From: CAMCYM01 sp964405405 | GTDB lineage: Bacteria > Bacteroidota > Bacteroidia > Flavobacteriales_D > Sanyastnellaceae | Direction: 5' to 3' | Length of the DNA: 64,000 bases | Assembly (NCBI GenBank): GCA_964405405.1 | Contig: CAYONT010000002.1 | Location: 81,152-145,151, forward strand | Shown here: in pieces, positions 1 through 9,190 of the stretch | Layout of the letters: each line of letters opens with the position of its first letter | Numbering within the stretch: position 1 is the first letter of the stretch | Translations under genes and position numbers: made by a program | The notes under the pieces: model-generated | The model's input: only the letters and a program-made list of their open reading frames with translations | Database searches by the model: none | What the model was told of the DNA's origin: nothing

Positions 1-467
1 CCCTCGGGTGTTTCAAGCAGCATGTGTGTGCCCGTGTGGGACTGGGTAGCCGTTCCGACATACCAGACCTTAGCTGGCCGGTCGTCTCCCATGTAGATCT
101 CCACCTTCTTCGCCCTTCCGGCCAACATGCGAATGACATTCTCGCGTTGCGCGAGTGGGACGGGGGACTGAACCCGAATGCGAAGGAACGTCTTCAACAG
201 CAAATCCACAGCGTCCTTCCGAGCCCAGTACTTGCCGTTGAGTTTCCAGTAGGTGGCACCTGGAACACGTTCCAGCAAGACCTCACCTCCATCCCGGTCG
301 GCGATGAAAATCCGGTCTACGGATGCCGTATCTGAAATGGCAAACTGGGCAGCTGCATTTGCATCCAACGATGCTGGGCCTCCACAACCTCTCCCAAAAA
401 ACAAACCCATGAGCAGCACCAAGAGACTGCCCGACAGCACCAACAGCCTTTTCTGCGCGGGACGCAT
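1..467 (-). CDS. DUF4340 domain protein (partial, runs off the left edge)
   Basis: The 155 visible codons begin with ATG at 467, overlapping the TGA of the upstream GldFG gene, so the two are probably translationally coupled. The product starts with a basic N-terminus and a hydrophobic segment (about residues 7-24, LLVLSGSLLVLLMGLFF), a membrane anchor or signal sequence. After it come SVDRIFIADRDGGEVLLER and YWKLNGKYWARKDAVDLLLK, the pattern of the DUF4340 family (a side chain read against a lipid-like chain, then a helix closing on a two-leucine motif). In Bacteroidota this family commonly follows GldG-type genes. Its role is unknown; association with the ABC complex is inferred from position. 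The C-terminus lies outside the window. Confidence 0.75.
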   Translation of the reverse strand, partial: MRPAQKRLLVLSGSLLVLLMGLFFGRGCGGPASLDANAAAQFAISDTASVDRIFIADRDGGEVLLERVPGATYWKLNGKYWARKDAVDLLLKTFLRIRVQSPVPLAQRENVIRMLAGRAKKVEIYMGDDRPAKVWYVGTATQSHTGTHMLLETPE

Positions 468-2938
468 CATGCATTCAACGGTTTGAGGCTGTACCTTTTG
501 CGGCGCAGCCGGATGAAAATCCACCCCAAAGCTGCGACGAAAACCATGGGCAAAGCCACGGCAATCAACTGCCAAGCACGGCGTTCGGTCCGAACCCGTT
601 CTGCATCCAAAGCCCGCAACTCAATAGCCCTCGAACGCACCGATATGAGCGCCTGGTCATCCAGCAAATAATTGACTGTGTTGAGCAGGAAATCCTTGTT
701 GTCGTAGATGACCCTCCCTGCATAGCGGTCAAATCCCAAGGGCAAGGGCTGCCATCCCTCTGGACCTTGACGTGTCCTGTTTCGAGCCAAATCCCCATCC
801 CCAACCACCACCATGGCCGTAGATGCACTTTCGTTGCGAAAGGCAAATGTCGGATCCTGGAGCAAAGCCTGCGGCAGTCGGTCCTCAAACGCACTCCGGA
901 AGGTCCCCTCGAGCAACACAGCGAGCGGCTGGGCTTCCGACTGAGGCGCATCGAAGTAATCTGGGCGCAAGGTGACGATGCTGCTCGAGACCCGGACGGG
1001 AGCTTTGTACTCCCGGGACCGCTCCGAGCTGGACAGCAACACAGTCTTGCGTACATCCCCAGCAGCAGACACCGTATCCACCCGGGAACAAAAATCGAAG
1101 TGAATGGGGTCCAGGTTGGTCGTCACAGGATGTGAAATGCCCTGCGGGATGACCACCGGAGCAAAGTACCAACTGAACATCTCCATCTGTCGCTGATTGC
1201 CACTGGGCCCTGCATCCAACATGATGGGAGCACATTGAAGATCGATGACCAAGTTGCGATTGAGCTTGGCCCCGTATTGGAACAGCATATCGTACAACCC
1301 CAACTCCCGCGTAACCCCCTCGGTCACTTGGTTTTTGGAGAGGCTGTCGAGGTTCACATCGATTGGATCCACCAACCAAAGCACCTTGCCCCCGTTCATA
1401 ATGAACTGATCCAATAGCACCTGGTCCTTGTCGCTGAACATCGAGTCCGGTTTCGCCACGATGACCAAATCGAAGCGGTTCTTGCGATACCGAACGCCCT
1501 CTGTGTACTCACTCAACGCCCCCACTTTCTCGTCAATTCGAATCCGGGTTACTTCGTAGTTCTCAGCCAATGAAGCTGTTAAATCAGCCATCTCCATGGG
1601 CAACAACTCTCCGTGACCCTCCAAAACAGCAATCCTAGGCGTCTCTGGACGCAACGCCTTCCGGAGCACCGATGCGAGTTCAAACTCGACCGAATTGATG
1701 GAACCTTGGATCATCTCTGCGGAAGGTTCAGGCATCTCGCTTTTGAAAAACTGAACTGGGTACTGTTTGCCCCGAGCGTATACCATGGCTGCAGGCCAAA
1801 CCGTCTTGAAAGCCTTCACCCCCTGTTCCTGAAATCCGATGCGCGTGAATCGGAGTCCCAACTCCCAGAGTTTGTTCTCGTTTTCGCCGATGGTCTGGGC
1901 GTCCTCGGTGGCGTAGATGTCCTCGAATTGGTAGCGGAATTTCCCACCACTGCGAACGGCAAACTCTTCAAACTTGTCTCGGATGCTGCGCTCCAATCGT
2001 TGCCAATCTGCCGGATAGGCCCCTGACAAATAGCATGTGACCGAGACCTCCTCCTCCATCGATTCCAACATCTTCACCGTAGCCGGTGAAAGGGTGTGCC
2101 TTCCTTCCGCCGTCCAATCCAAGGACCAGGGAAAAATCGTGAAAAGGGCCAACACTGCCCCCGCGACTGCAGAGCCCAAAACGAACTGAAGGCCATCCTC
2201 GCGAATGCGCCCCTTTCGAGACGCCAGAGACCAACGGGTCGCGAGGCCTGTGATGGCAATCCAAGCGCCGAAGTAACCCAGATCTAGGGACGAAATCCAT
2301 CCCCGGCTCATGCCCCGGTAATGGGCTTCCATGCCCAGCCGGGAAAACGCATAGTCCCAGTTGCCCAACCAATCGAAACTCGCCAGCGCCGTGAAACCGA
2401 TGTACGTCACCACCGAAGTCACCAGGGCAGACAAGAATGCCACGAGCGGATTGACCGTCAGGGAAGACATCAGCAACCCGATTCCGATGAAGGCCATGCC
2501 CAGGAGCAACAGGCCGGCATAGCTTCCCCAAGTTGCCCCCCAATCCAGGTTGCCCACCGGCTCGCCCAACGCATGAACCACCCAAGTGTAGGCCAGCGTG
2601 GGCAGCAGGGCCGCCACGAGGACGGACGTTGCTCCGATGAATTTGGCCCACACAATGGCGCCCTCCCCCAGAGGCCGGGTCAACAGCAACTCGAGGGTAC
2701 CCGACCGCCGTTCCTCCGCAAAACTCCGCATCGTAATCGCCGGTACGAGAAATACCAGCACCCAAGGAGCCCAGATGAAAAAAGGCTCCAAGGTGGCCAT
2801 GCCGCCATCGAGAATGTTCCAACTTCCCGGAAAAACCCACAGAAACAAACCCGTCAATGCCAGGAAGGACAGCACCACAACATAACCGATGAGGGCGCTG
2901 AAGAAACTGCGAAACTCTTTGAGGACGAGTGCAAGCAT
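467..2938 (-). CDS. gldFG: GldF-GldG fusion: ABC-2 permease plus gliding-type ABC accessory protein
   Basis: The 823-residue protein combines two usually separate gliding-motility proteins. Residues about 1-240 are an ABC-2 permease with six hydrophobic segments and the typical cytoplasmic loop SFAEERRSGTLELLLTRPL (residues 72-90), as in GldF. After another membrane segment near 250-272, the remainder matches GldG: a large extracytoplasmic domain (RHTLSPATVKMLESM at its start, IAVLEGHGELLP in the middle) and a final membrane helix near 793-811 followed by basic residues. GldA/GldF/GldG form an ABC transporter linked to gliding in Flavobacterium, but homologues occur in non-gliding species. 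No GldA ATPase gene is in the window. It sits 11 bases after the preceding gene in the same direction and overlaps the DUF4340 gene, so it is part of a four-gene operon. Confidence 0.88.
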   Translation of the reverse strand: MLALVLKEFRSFFSALIGYVVVLSFLALTGLFLWVFPGSWNILDGGMATLEPFFIWAPWVLVFLVPAITMRSFAEERRSGTLELLLTRPLGEGAIVWAKFIGATSVLVAALLPTLAYTWVVHALGEPVGNLDWGATWGSYAGLLLLGMAFIGIGLLMSSLTVNPLVAFLSALVTSVVTYIGFTALASFDWLGNWDYAFSRLGMEAHYRGMSRGWISSLDLGYFGAWIAITGLATRWSLASRKGRIREDGLQFVLGSAVAGAVLALFTIFPWSLDWTAEGRHTLSPATVKMLESMEEEVSVTCYLSGAYPADWQRLERSIRDKFEEFAVRSGGKFRYQFEDIYATEDAQTIGENENKLWELGLRFTRIGFQEQGVKAFKTVWPAAMVYARGKQYPVQFFKSEMPEPSAEMIQGSINSVEFELASVLRKALRPETPRIAVLEGHGELLPMEMADLTASLAENYEVTRIRIDEKVGALSEYTEGVRYRKNRFDLVIVAKPDSMFSDKDQVLLDQFIMNGGKVLWLVDPIDVNLDSLSKNQVTEGVTRELGLYDMLFQYGAKLNRNLVIDLQCAPIMLDAGPSGNQRQMEMFSWYFAPVVIPQGISHPVTTNLDPIHFDFCSRVDTVSAAGDVRKTVLLSSSERSREYKAPVRVSSSIVTLRPDYFDAPQSEAQPLAVLLEGTFRSAFEDRLPQALLQDPTFAFRNESASTAMVVVGDGDLARNRTRQGPEGWQPLPLGFDRYAGRVIYDNKDFLLNTVNYLLDDQALISVRSRAIELRALDAERVRTERRAWQLIAVALPMVFVAALGWIFIRLRRKRYSLKPLNA

Positions 2939-2949
2939 GGGGGGCGAAA

Positions 2950-3279
2950 TTACGCGTTTCCCGGGGTCAATTCCGCAAAAGTTCCCACCTCAGGTTCCGC
3001 TGCGAAAAAGGTCTTGGTTCTAGGCCAAACCACACCAAACAAAGCAGATTTTCGGTAAGCCTCCAAATGCGCCGGGCTATCCCAAACACTCCAAGTGACC
3101 CGAACCACAAAGTCTGTCGAAGGGGCGCAATCGGTCAAAAGCCGAAGGGACCGACATCCTGGACTGCGGGCAATCGCCACCTCGTGGAGGGCAAACCAAG
3201 CGTCAAATTCCGGAACCGCCTCTGGCCGGATGTACAAGCGAACAAGCCTAACAATCGGTCCTCCAGCCTGCGTGTTCAT
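2950..3279 (-). CDS. Antibiotic biosynthesis monooxygenase (ABM) fold protein
   Basis: This is a 109-residue protein of the dimeric alpha/beta barrel ABM type. The chain IVRLVRLYIRPEAVPEFDAWFALHEVAIARSPGCRSLRLL gives the first strand, the helix and the second strand, and VVRVTWSVWDSPAHLEAYRKS gives the conserved W-x-S/D-x-x-A-h-x-x-Y/H region before the last helix. Family members are small oxygenases, heme-degrading enzymes or structural homologues; no substrate can be assigned here. The ATG overlaps the stop of the SAM-hydrolase-family gene by four bases (ATGA) and GldFG follows after 11 bases, so it is cotranscribed. One RTTTGGCCTR motif lies inside it at 3022-3029. Confidence 0.75.
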   Translation of the reverse strand: MNTQAGGPIVRLVRLYIRPEAVPEFDAWFALHEVAIARSPGCRSLRLLTDCAPSTDFVVRVTWSVWDSPAHLEAYRKSALFGVVWPRTKTFFAAEPEVGTFAELTPGNA

Positions 3280-4088
3280 CCTTCGAACACAATTTGAATG
3301 GTGTGTCCGACCGGAAGTCCCAGCAGGCTACTGGCCCCGCCATGGTGTCCGGGTACGTTGTGATGGGCCACCGCGATTTCCAGAAGGCCCCGTTGGTTGA
3401 ACAAAGCAAGCCGCTCACCGGGAGGATGCTCGTCGTAACGAACCGAAATTCGCTTGATGTCCATTCGAGAACCACGCATGACAATGTGAAATGAACGATC
3501 CCGGCGGGCGCGGTCAAAGGTGGCATGATCGATGTTGGTCACCGCATTGTCGAAACCATCCACGTAAATGACCTGACCGAATAGAGCCTGGCTTTCCTCC
3601 CTCGGGACAGGCCGCCGCCCAGGAATGGGTAAGGCGGATTCCCAGCGCAGTTCCCGAGGATGCATGCCATCGAGCAACTGCCGAGCCACCGGCACAAAGA
3701 CTTCCCGCTCAGGAAAATTGGGCGCGCCTCCGGAAGGCATTTCAGGAACATCCCAAAGTTCCATCGGGACACCCCCTAAATCGTGCTGAAGCAGCCCGAA
3801 AAACGGGCGGTCGCTCGCCAACACCCACTGGTCCAGAATGCGGGCACAACGATGCGGTGAATCTGGGGTGCGGGCCGCATTGACCCCCACTAGGTGAAGC
3901 GTTTCGGAAGGAAAAGTTCGCAGCACGTCTGCGAGCATGTAAGCTGCTTGAGCGGAGTCAAAACGGTTCACAGCATGGGAAATGTCGACCACCTGCAAAG
4001 TCGGGTGGGTCGACCACAAGTCCCCCTTGAGCATGGCTGGCTCGTGGCTGTTGATGCCGCAGTCAGATAGAAGTGTGAGGAATGGCAC
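3276..4088 (-). CDS. SAM hydrolase / SAM hydroxide adenosyltransferase family protein
   Basis: The 270-residue protein opens with LTLLSDCGINSHEPAMLKGDL, the counterpart of the TDFG-x-x-D-x-Y-V-x-x-M-K-G start of the DUF62 (PF01887) family, followed by VVDISHAVNRFDSAQAAYMLADVLRTFPSETLHLVGV, the conserved vDisH, aA and FP-x-x-t-h-l-x-V elements. Characterised members hydrolyse S-adenosylmethionine to adenosine and methionine. Here the family's DFG is replaced by DCG and the PGVG loop is altered (NAARTPDS), so activity should not be assumed. The start is GTG; GAACTTTG, one mismatch from the -7 consensus, lies four bases upstream. It heads the minus operon SAM hydrolase-ABM-GldFG-DUF4340 and is divergent from phoH. 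Confidence 0.8.
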   Translation of the reverse strand: MPFLTLLSDCGINSHEPAMLKGDLWSTHPTLQVVDISHAVNRFDSAQAAYMLADVLRTFPSETLHLVGVNAARTPDSPHRCARILDQWVLASDRPFFGLLQHDLGGVPMELWDVPEMPSGGAPNFPEREVFVPVARQLLDGMHPRELRWESALPIPGRRPVPREESQALFGQVIYVDGFDNAVTNIDHATFDRARRDRSFHIVMRGSRMDIKRISVRYDEHPPGERLALFNQRGLLEIAVAHHNVPGHHGGASSLLGLPVGHTIQIVFEG

Positions 4089-4107
4089 GAAGCAAAGTTC
4101 CGAAACC

Positions 4108-4115
4108 TATTTTTG
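4108..4115 (+). promoter_or_regulatory. -7 promoter element for phoH
   Basis: TATTTTTG matches the Bacteroidota -7 consensus TAnnTTTG exactly and ends eight bases before the ATG at 4124. This supports 4124 rather than the in-frame ATG at 4082, which lies upstream of the element and would overlap the divergent gene. No clear -33 TTTG box was found 19-21 bases upstream. Confidence 0.5.
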
Positions 4116-4123
4116 CTGCGCAC

Positions 4124-5128
4124 ATGCATCAAACCGAATTTTCACTCGAAAACGTCCATCCGCTGGATTTCATGGGGCCGGGGGAGACCCATTGGCGCTT
4201 GATCAAGGCCCATTTCCCCAAACTCAATCTGGTGGCCCGGGGCTCAAACATCCTTGCCAAGGGGGCCCAAGCGGACTTGGGGCGGTTTGAGGAGGTCATG
4301 CGGTTGCTGGTTTGGCACATCGAACGCTACCAGCACATCAGCGAGGACGACGTACATCGTCTGCTGCGGTCAGAAACGGCCGATGTGATGCGAACAGCAA
4401 GCCAGGATGACACCTTGGTTTACGGGGTAGGTGGAAACCGGATTTCTGCGCGAACGGCGAACCAGCACAAGCTCGTGGAGGCCATCCGGCGGCATGACAT
4501 GGTTTTTGCCGTAGGCCCCGCAGGTACAGGCAAGACTTACACTGCTGTTGCCATGGCGGTGGCAGCCCTCAAAGACAAGCGGGTGCGGCGCATCGTACTG
4601 ACGCGACCCGCTGTAGAAGCAGGAGAAAACCTGGGCTTTCTTCCCGGCGATCTGAAGGAGAAATTGGATCCTTACCTCCAACCGCTTTATGACGCCTTGC
4701 TGGATATGTTGCCGTACGAAAAAGTGGCGGAATACATGGAAAAGCGGGTGATTGAGGTGGCTCCTTTGGCCTTCATGCGGGGACGCACGTTGGACAAGGC
4801 CTTCGTCATCTTGGACGAAGCCCAGAACACCACGGTCGCTCAGATGAAGATGTTTCTCACCCGGATGGGCCGGGAAGCCAAGTTTGTGATCACGGGGGAT
4901 GTCTCCCAAGTGGATTTGCCCCGTCGTCAACTTTCCGGCCTGGTGTATGCCCAGCGATCCCTCTCTGGCATCTCCGGTCTAGAGTTTGTTTCCTTGACGG
5001 GCGACGACGTCATCCGGCACCGACTGGTGAAAGCCATGATCGATGCCTTCGACGCCACCGATGCCAAGTTGGAGTCTGAAGCCGCCGCCCGCAAGCGAGA
5101 ACGCCCCCCCTTCAATTCCGAACGATGA
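4124..5128 (+). CDS. phoH: PhoH-like ATPase (PhoH/Ybez family)
   Basis: A 334-residue cytoplasmic P-loop NTPase. The Walker A motif GPAGTGKT is at about residues 131-138, ILTRPAVEAGENLGFLPGDL and PLAFMRGRTL follow, and FVILDEAQNTT is the Walker B region; together these are diagnostic of PhoH. An N-terminal KH-like region (VARGSNILAKG) precedes the ATPase. The family is linked to RNA metabolism and ribosome maturation or stress responses, but no precise role is settled. An in-frame ATG at 4082 would add 14 residues; 4124 is preferred because homologues start near MHQTEFSLENV and a TAnnTTTG element lies between the two ATGs. The stop overlaps the purC start (ATGA). Confidence 0.93.
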   Translation: MHQTEFSLENVHPLDFMGPGETHWRLIKAHFPKLNLVARGSNILAKGAQADLGRFEEVMRLLVWHIERYQHISEDDVHRLLRSETADVMRTASQDDTLVYGVGGNRISARTANQHKLVEAIRRHDMVFAVGPAGTGKTYTAVAMAVAALKDKRVRRIVLTRPAVEAGENLGFLPGDLKEKLDPYLQPLYDALLDMLPYEKVAEYMEKRVIEVAPLAFMRGRTLDKAFVILDEAQNTTVAQMKMFLTRMGREAKFVITGDVSQVDLPRRQLSGLVYAQRSLSGISGLEFVSLTGDDVIRHRLVKAMIDAFDATDAKLESEAAARKRERPPFNSER

Positions 5129-6057
5129 CCCCTACCCTTCAGTTTCCTGGACAGACCTCCGTTTACCATGGCAAAGTGCGTGACATGTATGGCATCGGCA
5201 AAGATTTGTTGGTGGCCGTGGTGTCCGATCGCATCTCTGCTTTCGACTTCATCTTGCCCCAACCAATTCCTTACAAGGGACAGGTTTTGAACCAATTGGC
5301 CTCCTATTACTTGGATGCTGTTGCCGATTTGTTGCCCACTTGGAAACTCGCCTGTCCACATCCCGCAGTCACCATTGGTCACCGTTGTGAACCCATCCGC
5401 ATCGAAATGGTGATCCGAGGTTATCTGGCTGGACATGCGTGGCGCACCTACCAGTCGGGAGAGCGGATGCTCTGTGGTGTCCGCATGCCTGACGAGATGC
5501 GGGAGAACGACCCATTCCCTGAGCCCATCATCACCCCTGCCACCAAGGCTGAGGCTGGGCACGACGAAGATGTTTCTCGGGAGGAAATCCTCACCCGGGG
5601 CATCGTAAATCCTGAACTCTACGAGTCGATGGAAGCTGCCACCCGGGCGCTTTACAAGCGGGGCACCGAATTGGCTGCGGCGCAGGGGTTGATTTTGGTG
5701 GACACCAAGTACGAGTTTGGTTTACACGGGAACCAACTGATGCTCATCGATGAGCTGCATACACCTGACAGTTCCCGGTATTTCGAAGCCACAGGTTACG
5801 ACGAGCGCCAAGCTGCCGGCTTGCCCCAGCAGCAATTGAGCAAGGAGTTTGTGCGAGAATGGCTCATGGCACAAGGATTTCGTGGGCTTGAAGGCCAAAC
5901 CCCACCCCAACTCCCCTCCGACTTCGTATCCACCGTGAGCGAGCGGTACATCGCCCTCTACGAGCGCCTCACCGGGCGCTCCTTTGTTCCACAACCGGCA
6001 GAAAACCAAGTTGATGAAATCCAAGACGCCGTAGGCGCTTGGTTGGCAGCCCGATGA
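5125..6057 (+). CDS. purC: Phosphoribosylaminoimidazole-succinocarboxamide synthase
   Basis: The enzyme joins CAIR and L-aspartate, using ATP, to form SAICAR in de novo purine synthesis. The 310-residue protein has the SAICAR synthetase hallmarks: YHGKVRDMYGIG at the N-terminus, VVSDRISAFDFILPQPIPYKG, EMVIRGYLAGHAWRTY, TPATKAEAGHDEDVS and LVDTKYEFG. Its length agrees with the longer bacterial/yeast-type enzymes. It overlaps phoH by four bases and the CCA-adding gene by four bases (both ATGA), so the three are almost certainly one transcript. No purine riboswitch was seen upstream. Confidence 0.97.
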   Translation: MTPTLQFPGQTSVYHGKVRDMYGIGKDLLVAVVSDRISAFDFILPQPIPYKGQVLNQLASYYLDAVADLLPTWKLACPHPAVTIGHRCEPIRIEMVIRGYLAGHAWRTYQSGERMLCGVRMPDEMRENDPFPEPIITPATKAEAGHDEDVSREEILTRGIVNPELYESMEAATRALYKRGTELAAAQGLILVDTKYEFGLHGNQLMLIDELHTPDSSRYFEATGYDERQAAGLPQQQLSKEFVREWLMAQGFRGLEGQTPPQLPSDFVSTVSERYIALYERLTGRSFVPQPAENQVDEIQDAVGAWLAAR

Positions 6058-7469
6058 ATTGTAAGGAAGACCTCAACCACCCTCTTTTCGAAGCCGTCTC
6101 CACTGCGGCATCGGGACTCGGCGGCCGGGCCTTTGCCATCGGCGGGTTCGTCCGTGACTTGTTGCTCGAGCGTCCTTGCAAGGACATCGACTTCGTCACG
6201 GAAGGGAGCGGAATCGAATTGGCGCGTGCCACAGCAGCCCGCTTGGGGGTGAAGCAGGTGAGTGTCTACAAAAATTTCGGAACGGCTGCTTTCCGATTCG
6301 GTGGCTACGAATTGGAATTTGTGGGCGCCCGCAAAGAGAGTTACGACCGAGGCAGCCGCAAACCGGTGGTGGAAAACGGGACGCTGGAGGATGACCAAAA
6401 CCGGCGAGACTTCACCATCAATGCGTTGGCACTCTCCCTCAACGAACCAGACTTCGGCGACCTCGTGGATCCCTTCGGAGGCATTGCCGACTTGCACCGT
6501 GGCATTTTGCGGACCCCATTGGATCCGGACGTCACTTACTCCGACGACCCCTTGCGAATGTTGCGCGCCATTCGCTTTGCCACCCAGCTCAACTTTCGCA
6601 TTGATGATGCGAGCTTTACCTCCATCCAACGGAACGCAAAGCGGCTGGAAATCATTTCCGCAGAGCGCATCCACGTAGAACTCAACAAAATCATCCTGGC
6701 CCCCAAGCCCTCTGTTGGTTTCAAGTTGTTGTTCGAATCGCGGCTCCTGCATGAATTCTTCCCCGAAATGGTGGCCCTGCAGGGCATCGAAGTTCGCCAA
6801 GGGATTGCGCACAAAGACAATTTCTACCACACGCTCGAAGTGCTCGACAATGTGGCGGAGCATTCCGACGACCTCTGGCTCCGTTGGGCAGCCATCTTGC
6901 ACGACATCGCCAAGCCTCCCACCAAGCGCTTCAGCGAGGAGCACGGTTGGACCTTCCATGGCCATGAAGACCGTGGAGCCCGCATGGTGCCCAAGCTGTT
7001 CAAACGGCTGAAGCTACCGATGGACGCCAAGATGAAATTCGTTCAGAAGTTGGTCCTCCTTCACTTGCGGCCCATCGCCCTCACCAAATCCGAAATCACA
7101 GACAGTGCCATCCGGCGCTTGCTGTTCGAAGCCGGTGATGACATCGATGCCTTGATGACCCTGTGTCGAGCCGACATCACTTCGAAAAATGAATCCCGCG
7201 TCAAGCGGTACCTCGCAAACTACGAGGTAGTACTGGAGAAACTCAGGGAAGTCGAGGCAAAAGACCACGTCAGGAACTTCCAACCTCCCATTTCGGGAGA
7301 AGAGATCATGGCTTTGTTTGGCATTCCTCCCAGCAAGCCCATTGGAGAAATCAAAAACGCCATCAAAGAGGCCATCCTCGAGGGGGAGATTCCCAACCAG
7401 CGGGAAGCTGCGATGGAACTAACCCTGAAAATTGGTGCGGAGATGGGACTCTATCCCGTGGCATCATGA
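6054..7469 (+). CDS. cca: CCA tRNA nucleotidyltransferase with HD domain
   Basis: A 471-residue class II tRNA nucleotidyltransferase, which adds or repairs the 3'-CCA end of tRNAs. The nucleotidyltransferase motif GGFVRDLLL lies at residues 30-38 with the metal-binding DID at 44-46, followed by EDDQNRRDFTINALA (ERRDFTxNA motif) and DDPLRMLRAIRFATQL (the base-recognition region). The C-terminal part holds an HD domain (NFYHTLEVLDNVA ... WAAILHDIAKP), giving likely phosphohydrolase activity, and an RNA-binding tail. The chosen ATG overlaps the purC stop (ATGA); an upstream in-frame start at 6039 is less likely. The 3' end overlaps the convergent glnS gene by six bases. Confidence 0.94.
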   Translation: MNCKEDLNHPLFEAVSTAASGLGGRAFAIGGFVRDLLLERPCKDIDFVTEGSGIELARATAARLGVKQVSVYKNFGTAAFRFGGYELEFVGARKESYDRGSRKPVVENGTLEDDQNRRDFTINALALSLNEPDFGDLVDPFGGIADLHRGILRTPLDPDVTYSDDPLRMLRAIRFATQLNFRIDDASFTSIQRNAKRLEIISAERIHVELNKIILAPKPSVGFKLLFESRLLHEFFPEMVALQGIEVRQGIAHKDNFYHTLEVLDNVAEHSDDLWLRWAAILHDIAKPPTKRFSEEHGWTFHGHEDRGARMVPKLFKRLKLPMDAKMKFVQKLVLLHLRPIALTKSEITDSAIRRLLFEAGDDIDALMTLCRADITSKNESRVKRYLANYEVVLEKLREVEAKDHVRNFQPPISGEEIMALFGIPPSKPIGEIKNAIKEAILEGEIPNQREAAMELTLKIGAEMGLYPVAS

Positions 7470-9167
7470 TCCCCCTTGGGGTTTCCAACCGTCTTTCAAG
7501 GTGACCGCTCGATTGAATACCAAAGCATGGGCTTGGCTGTATTTGCTGTCCGCCGTGAAGTACCCCAGCCGGGTGAATTGATACGGAACGCCCGGTTCGG
7601 CCGAGGCCAATGCCGGTTCGACCTTGCAATGGGACAGGACTTCGAGACTATCTGGGTTGATGTGGTTCATGAAATCCCCCGCTTCCGATCCATCCGGCTC
7701 GGGATGAATAAACAAGCGGTCGTATAGTCTCACTTCGGCGTCCACGGCGTGAGAAGCACTCACCCAATGCAAGGTGCCCTTTGCTTTCACCCCGCTGGTA
7801 TCCTGGCCGCTGCGGCTATTGGGTACGCGTTCCACATGGACCTCAGTGACTTCACCCATATCGTTCTTCACGTGCCCTGTATAACGGACGATGTAAGCCG
7901 ATTTCAACCGAACCGTAGCCCCAGGAGCCAAACGAAACCATCCTTTGACCGCTTCCTCTGCAAAGTCATCCTGCTCGATCCAAAGTTCCCTTCCGAAGGG
8001 AATCGAACGCACACCGGCCTCAGGCGATTCCGGATTGACCTCAAAGTCCAGCCACTCTATTTCGCCCGGGGCCACGTCCGTGACCACCAGTTTCAGGGGC
8101 CTGAGAACAACCATCGCCCGCTGGGCTACCCGGTTGAGGTGATCGCGCAGTGACCATTCCAGCAACCCCACGTCAATGACATTGTTCCTTTTTGCCACCC
8201 CAACCCGCTCGGCGAACGTTCGAATCGACTCTGGCGTGTACCCTCTTCGACGCAAACCGCTGATGGTGGGCATCCGGGGGTCGTCCCATCCATCCACCAC
8301 CCCCTCTTCCACCAAGCGGAGCAACTTCCGCTTGGACATGACGGTGTAGTTGAGATTCAATCGGGCAAATTCCGTTTGTTCACTCGGAAAAATCCCCAAT
8401 TGCTCGATGAACCAATTGTAGAGCGGTCGGTGGTTTTCAAACTCCAAAGAGCACAAACTATGGGTAATGCCTTCAATAGAATCGGATTGACCATGCGCAA
8501 AGTCATACATGGGGTAGATCACCCAACGGTCACCGGTCCGGTGGTGGTGGGCGAACTTAATCCGGTAGATGATGGGGTCGCGCATGAGCATGTTGTCATG
8601 CCCCATGTCGATCTTGGCTCGCAAAACACGACTGCCCTCCGGAAAAGCACCCGCCCGCATCGATTCAAACAATTCCCGGTTCTCTGCAGCCGTGCGGTTG
8701 CGGAAGGGACTGTCCGTCCCTGGAACACCTGGGGCGCCTTTCTGAGAAGCAATGGCTTCAGGGGTTTGGTCATCCACATAAGCCTTGCCCGCATCAATCA
8801 ACTGCAGGGCATAGCCGTACAACGTTTCAAAATAGTCGCTGGTGTAGAACTCCCCTCCTTTCCACTCAAAACCCAGCCAAGCAACGTCCCGGCGGATGGC
8901 ATCGACATATTCCGTGCTCTCCTTTTCGGGGTTGGTATCATCGAACCGCAGGTTGGTGACCCCACCATATTTCTGTGCCAAACCGAAGCTCACGCAAATG
9001 GCCTTGGCATGTCCGATGTGCAAGTAACCATTGGGCTCCGGTGGAAACCGGGTGTGGATACGCCCCCCATGCTTGCCGGAGGCCAAATCCGCTTCGATCT
9101 TTTGCTCAATGAAATTCAGGGATCGCTTCCCCTCCTCACCACTCCCGCTCAAATCTTCTGCCTGCAT
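7464..9167 (-). CDS. glnS: Glutaminyl-tRNA synthetase
   Basis: A 567-residue class I aminoacyl-tRNA synthetase that charges tRNA-Gln. FPPEPNGYLHIGHAKAI contains the HIGH motif (residues 50-53), and VMSKRKLLRLV is the KMSKS counterpart. RFDDTNPEKE, the WLGF region and the C-terminal anticodon-binding beta barrels (EWLDFEVNPE, FFTADSK-type ending YFTADSKY) match GlnS rather than the non-discriminating GltX. Length matches the E. coli enzyme. It is a single gene, divergent from tspO, with an exact TAnnTTTG element 23 bases upstream of the ATG. An RTTTGGCCT motif is inside at 9080-9087. Confidence 0.97.
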   Translation of the reverse strand: MQAEDLSGSGEEGKRSLNFIEQKIEADLASGKHGGRIHTRFPPEPNGYLHIGHAKAICVSFGLAQKYGGVTNLRFDDTNPEKESTEYVDAIRRDVAWLGFEWKGGEFYTSDYFETLYGYALQLIDAGKAYVDDQTPEAIASQKGAPGVPGTDSPFRNRTAAENRELFESMRAGAFPEGSRVLRAKIDMGHDNMLMRDPIIYRIKFAHHHRTGDRWVIYPMYDFAHGQSDSIEGITHSLCSLEFENHRPLYNWFIEQLGIFPSEQTEFARLNLNYTVMSKRKLLRLVEEGVVDGWDDPRMPTISGLRRRGYTPESIRTFAERVGVAKRNNVIDVGLLEWSLRDHLNRVAQRAMVVLRPLKLVVTDVAPGEIEWLDFEVNPESPEAGVRSIPFGRELWIEQDDFAEEAVKGWFRLAPGATVRLKSAYIVRYTGHVKNDMGEVTEVHVERVPNSRSGQDTSGVKAKGTLHWVSASHAVDAEVRLYDRLFIHPEPDGSEAGDFMNHINPDSLEVLSHCKVEPALASAEPGVPYQFTRLGYFTADSKYSQAHALVFNRAVTLKDGWKPQGGS

Positions 9168-9190
9168 CGTAATTTGCCCGTTGTATCGGT

